From Syncephalis plumigaleata (lineage: Eukaryota > Zoopagomycota > Zoopagomycetes > Zoopagales > Piptocephalidaceae), in the NCBI GenBank assembly GCA_025201365.1, contig JAIXMF010000171.1, forward strand, positions 1 through 27,814: a stretch of 27,814 bases of DNA, written 5' to 3'. The notes under the pieces are model-generated. The model made no database searches, was not told the DNA's origin, and saw nothing but the letters and a program-made list of their open reading frames with translations. This document shows, piece by piece, positions 27,088 through 27,814 of the stretch (positions are counted from its first letter, which is position 1; the number at the start of each line of letters is the position of its first letter). The translations under genes and the position numbers were made by a program.

Positions 27088-27814
27088 ATGGTTCCAAAAA
27101 GTAGGTACTTGTATGGTAAAGCAACATGATACTAATACTGTTGGTTATGCTACAGAGCGTCAAAGTAAGCGTGTCTCGTGCTCGCAAAAGTACAAAATTG
27201 AGAAGCGAGTTCGTGAAGCGCACCGCAAACAGCGCAAGGAAGCAAAGAAGAATGGTGGTAGCGGCAAGAAGATAAAGAAGGATCCGGGTATTCCCAATTT
27301 GTGGCCATACAAAGAGAAGTTGCTGAATCAGATTGAAGGAGCTAAGCGTGAAGTAAGTATTTGTATTGCTTCTCACTTCTTTCCTTTACTAAATTCTAAA
27401 CTATGATTGCATCGTATAACTAGGTGGAGAAGGAGAAGACACGAGCCAAGAAGTTGCGCGAGCAAAAGAAGCAACAAGCCAACTCGCTACAGGCATTGGC
27501 TAAATCGGCTGCTCAACGGGCAAAGGCATTTGTCGGCGAGGATAACACCGATGCATTGGCGGGTGTTCGTGAGATGCAAGAATCTGCCGTCACTACCAAG
27601 GACAATTCACGTCGTGCTTACTACCGTGAATTCCGAAAGGTAGTCGAGGCAGCCGATGTGATTCTGGAAGTGTTGGATGCGCGTGATCCACTTGGTTGTC
27701 GTGCCAAACACGTAGAACAGTACATTATGGATAGTGGTACACGCAAGCGTATTATATACTTTCTTAATAAGATTGGTAAGTAATATATATATGTATTATG
27801 TATACAATGAAATA
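27088..27814 (+). CDS. GNL3 / GNL3L (Nug1, Grn1) nucleolar GTPase, N-terminal part
   Basis: Exons 27088-27100 (13 nt), 27156-27352 and 27424-27775; the gene continues past the window (187 residues seen). The start MVPKKRQSKRV, followed by YKIEKRVREAHRKQRKEAKK, is the basic nucleolar-targeting region typical of nucleostemin/GNL3L. KKDPGIPNLWPYKEKLLNQI follows, then a Lys/Gln-rich coiled coil. The circularly permuted GTPase domain then begins with DVILEVLDARDPLGCR (which precedes G4) and ends at FLNKI; the next exon should supply Asp to complete the NKID G4 motif. These proteins act in 60S ribosomal subunit maturation and export. The tiny first exon splits codon 5; splicing to CAG|AG gives the expected KKRQSKR. 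Confidence 0.92.

Overview
The window is nuclear DNA from a eukaryote, most likely an early-diverging fungus (a zoopagomycete-like mycoparasite is my guess, low confidence). I can follow about 50 complete introns, mostly 47-110 nt, with GTAAGT-like donors, TACTAAT-like branch points and TAG acceptors. Genes are compact and alternate between strands. The gene set mixes a fungal IML2/TTC39 protein with TTC36, an animal-like glutamate/cysteine-sulfinate decarboxylase and an MT-A70 methylase of the non-DPPW type. All exon structures below were assembled by eye from splice signals, reading phase and family motifs.

Layout. 1-286: last two exons of a TFIP11/Ntr1-type spliceosome-disassembly factor (+). 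716-1957: secreted pseudokinase K1 (+). 1947-13204: a large inverted repeat whose two arms of about 1.03 kb enclose a paralogous secreted kinase, K2 (10485-11806, +). The left arm is split by a full-length 6.5-kb LINE on the minus strand (2390-8918) with a 16-bp target-site duplication; the right arm keeps the uninterrupted empty site. 13754-16066: PLP-dependent decarboxylase (+). 16337-16417: tRNA-Ser(AGA) (-). 16722-18736: cytochrome P450 (-), whose 3' end is cut short by a short poly(A)-tailed insertion with a 15-bp target-site duplication. 18922-20850: MT-A70 methyltransferase-like gene (+). 20880-22079: single-domain ABC ATPase (-). 22928-25594: IML2/TTC39 (+). 25761-26405: TTC36 (-). 27088 to the end: GNL3/GNL3L nucleolar GTPase, cut by the window edge (+).

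The accessory half (about 0.7-13.2 kb) is a dynamic locus. Two signal-peptide kinases share the same intron positions and phases, but one has lost catalytic residues. The inverted repeat begins in the last codons of K1 and would fold transcripts into a long hairpin, or could be the termini of a transposon carrying K2. A young LINE landed in one arm. The other half is mostly housekeeping (splicing, ribosome biogenesis, lipid-droplet/mitochondrial TPR protein, methylation). Retroposition has nevertheless altered it too, in the P450.

Other points of note: three GC-AG introns among about 50; a tandem duplication in the K2 promoter; an overlapping uORF at K1; unusual frame relationships between the LINE ORFs.
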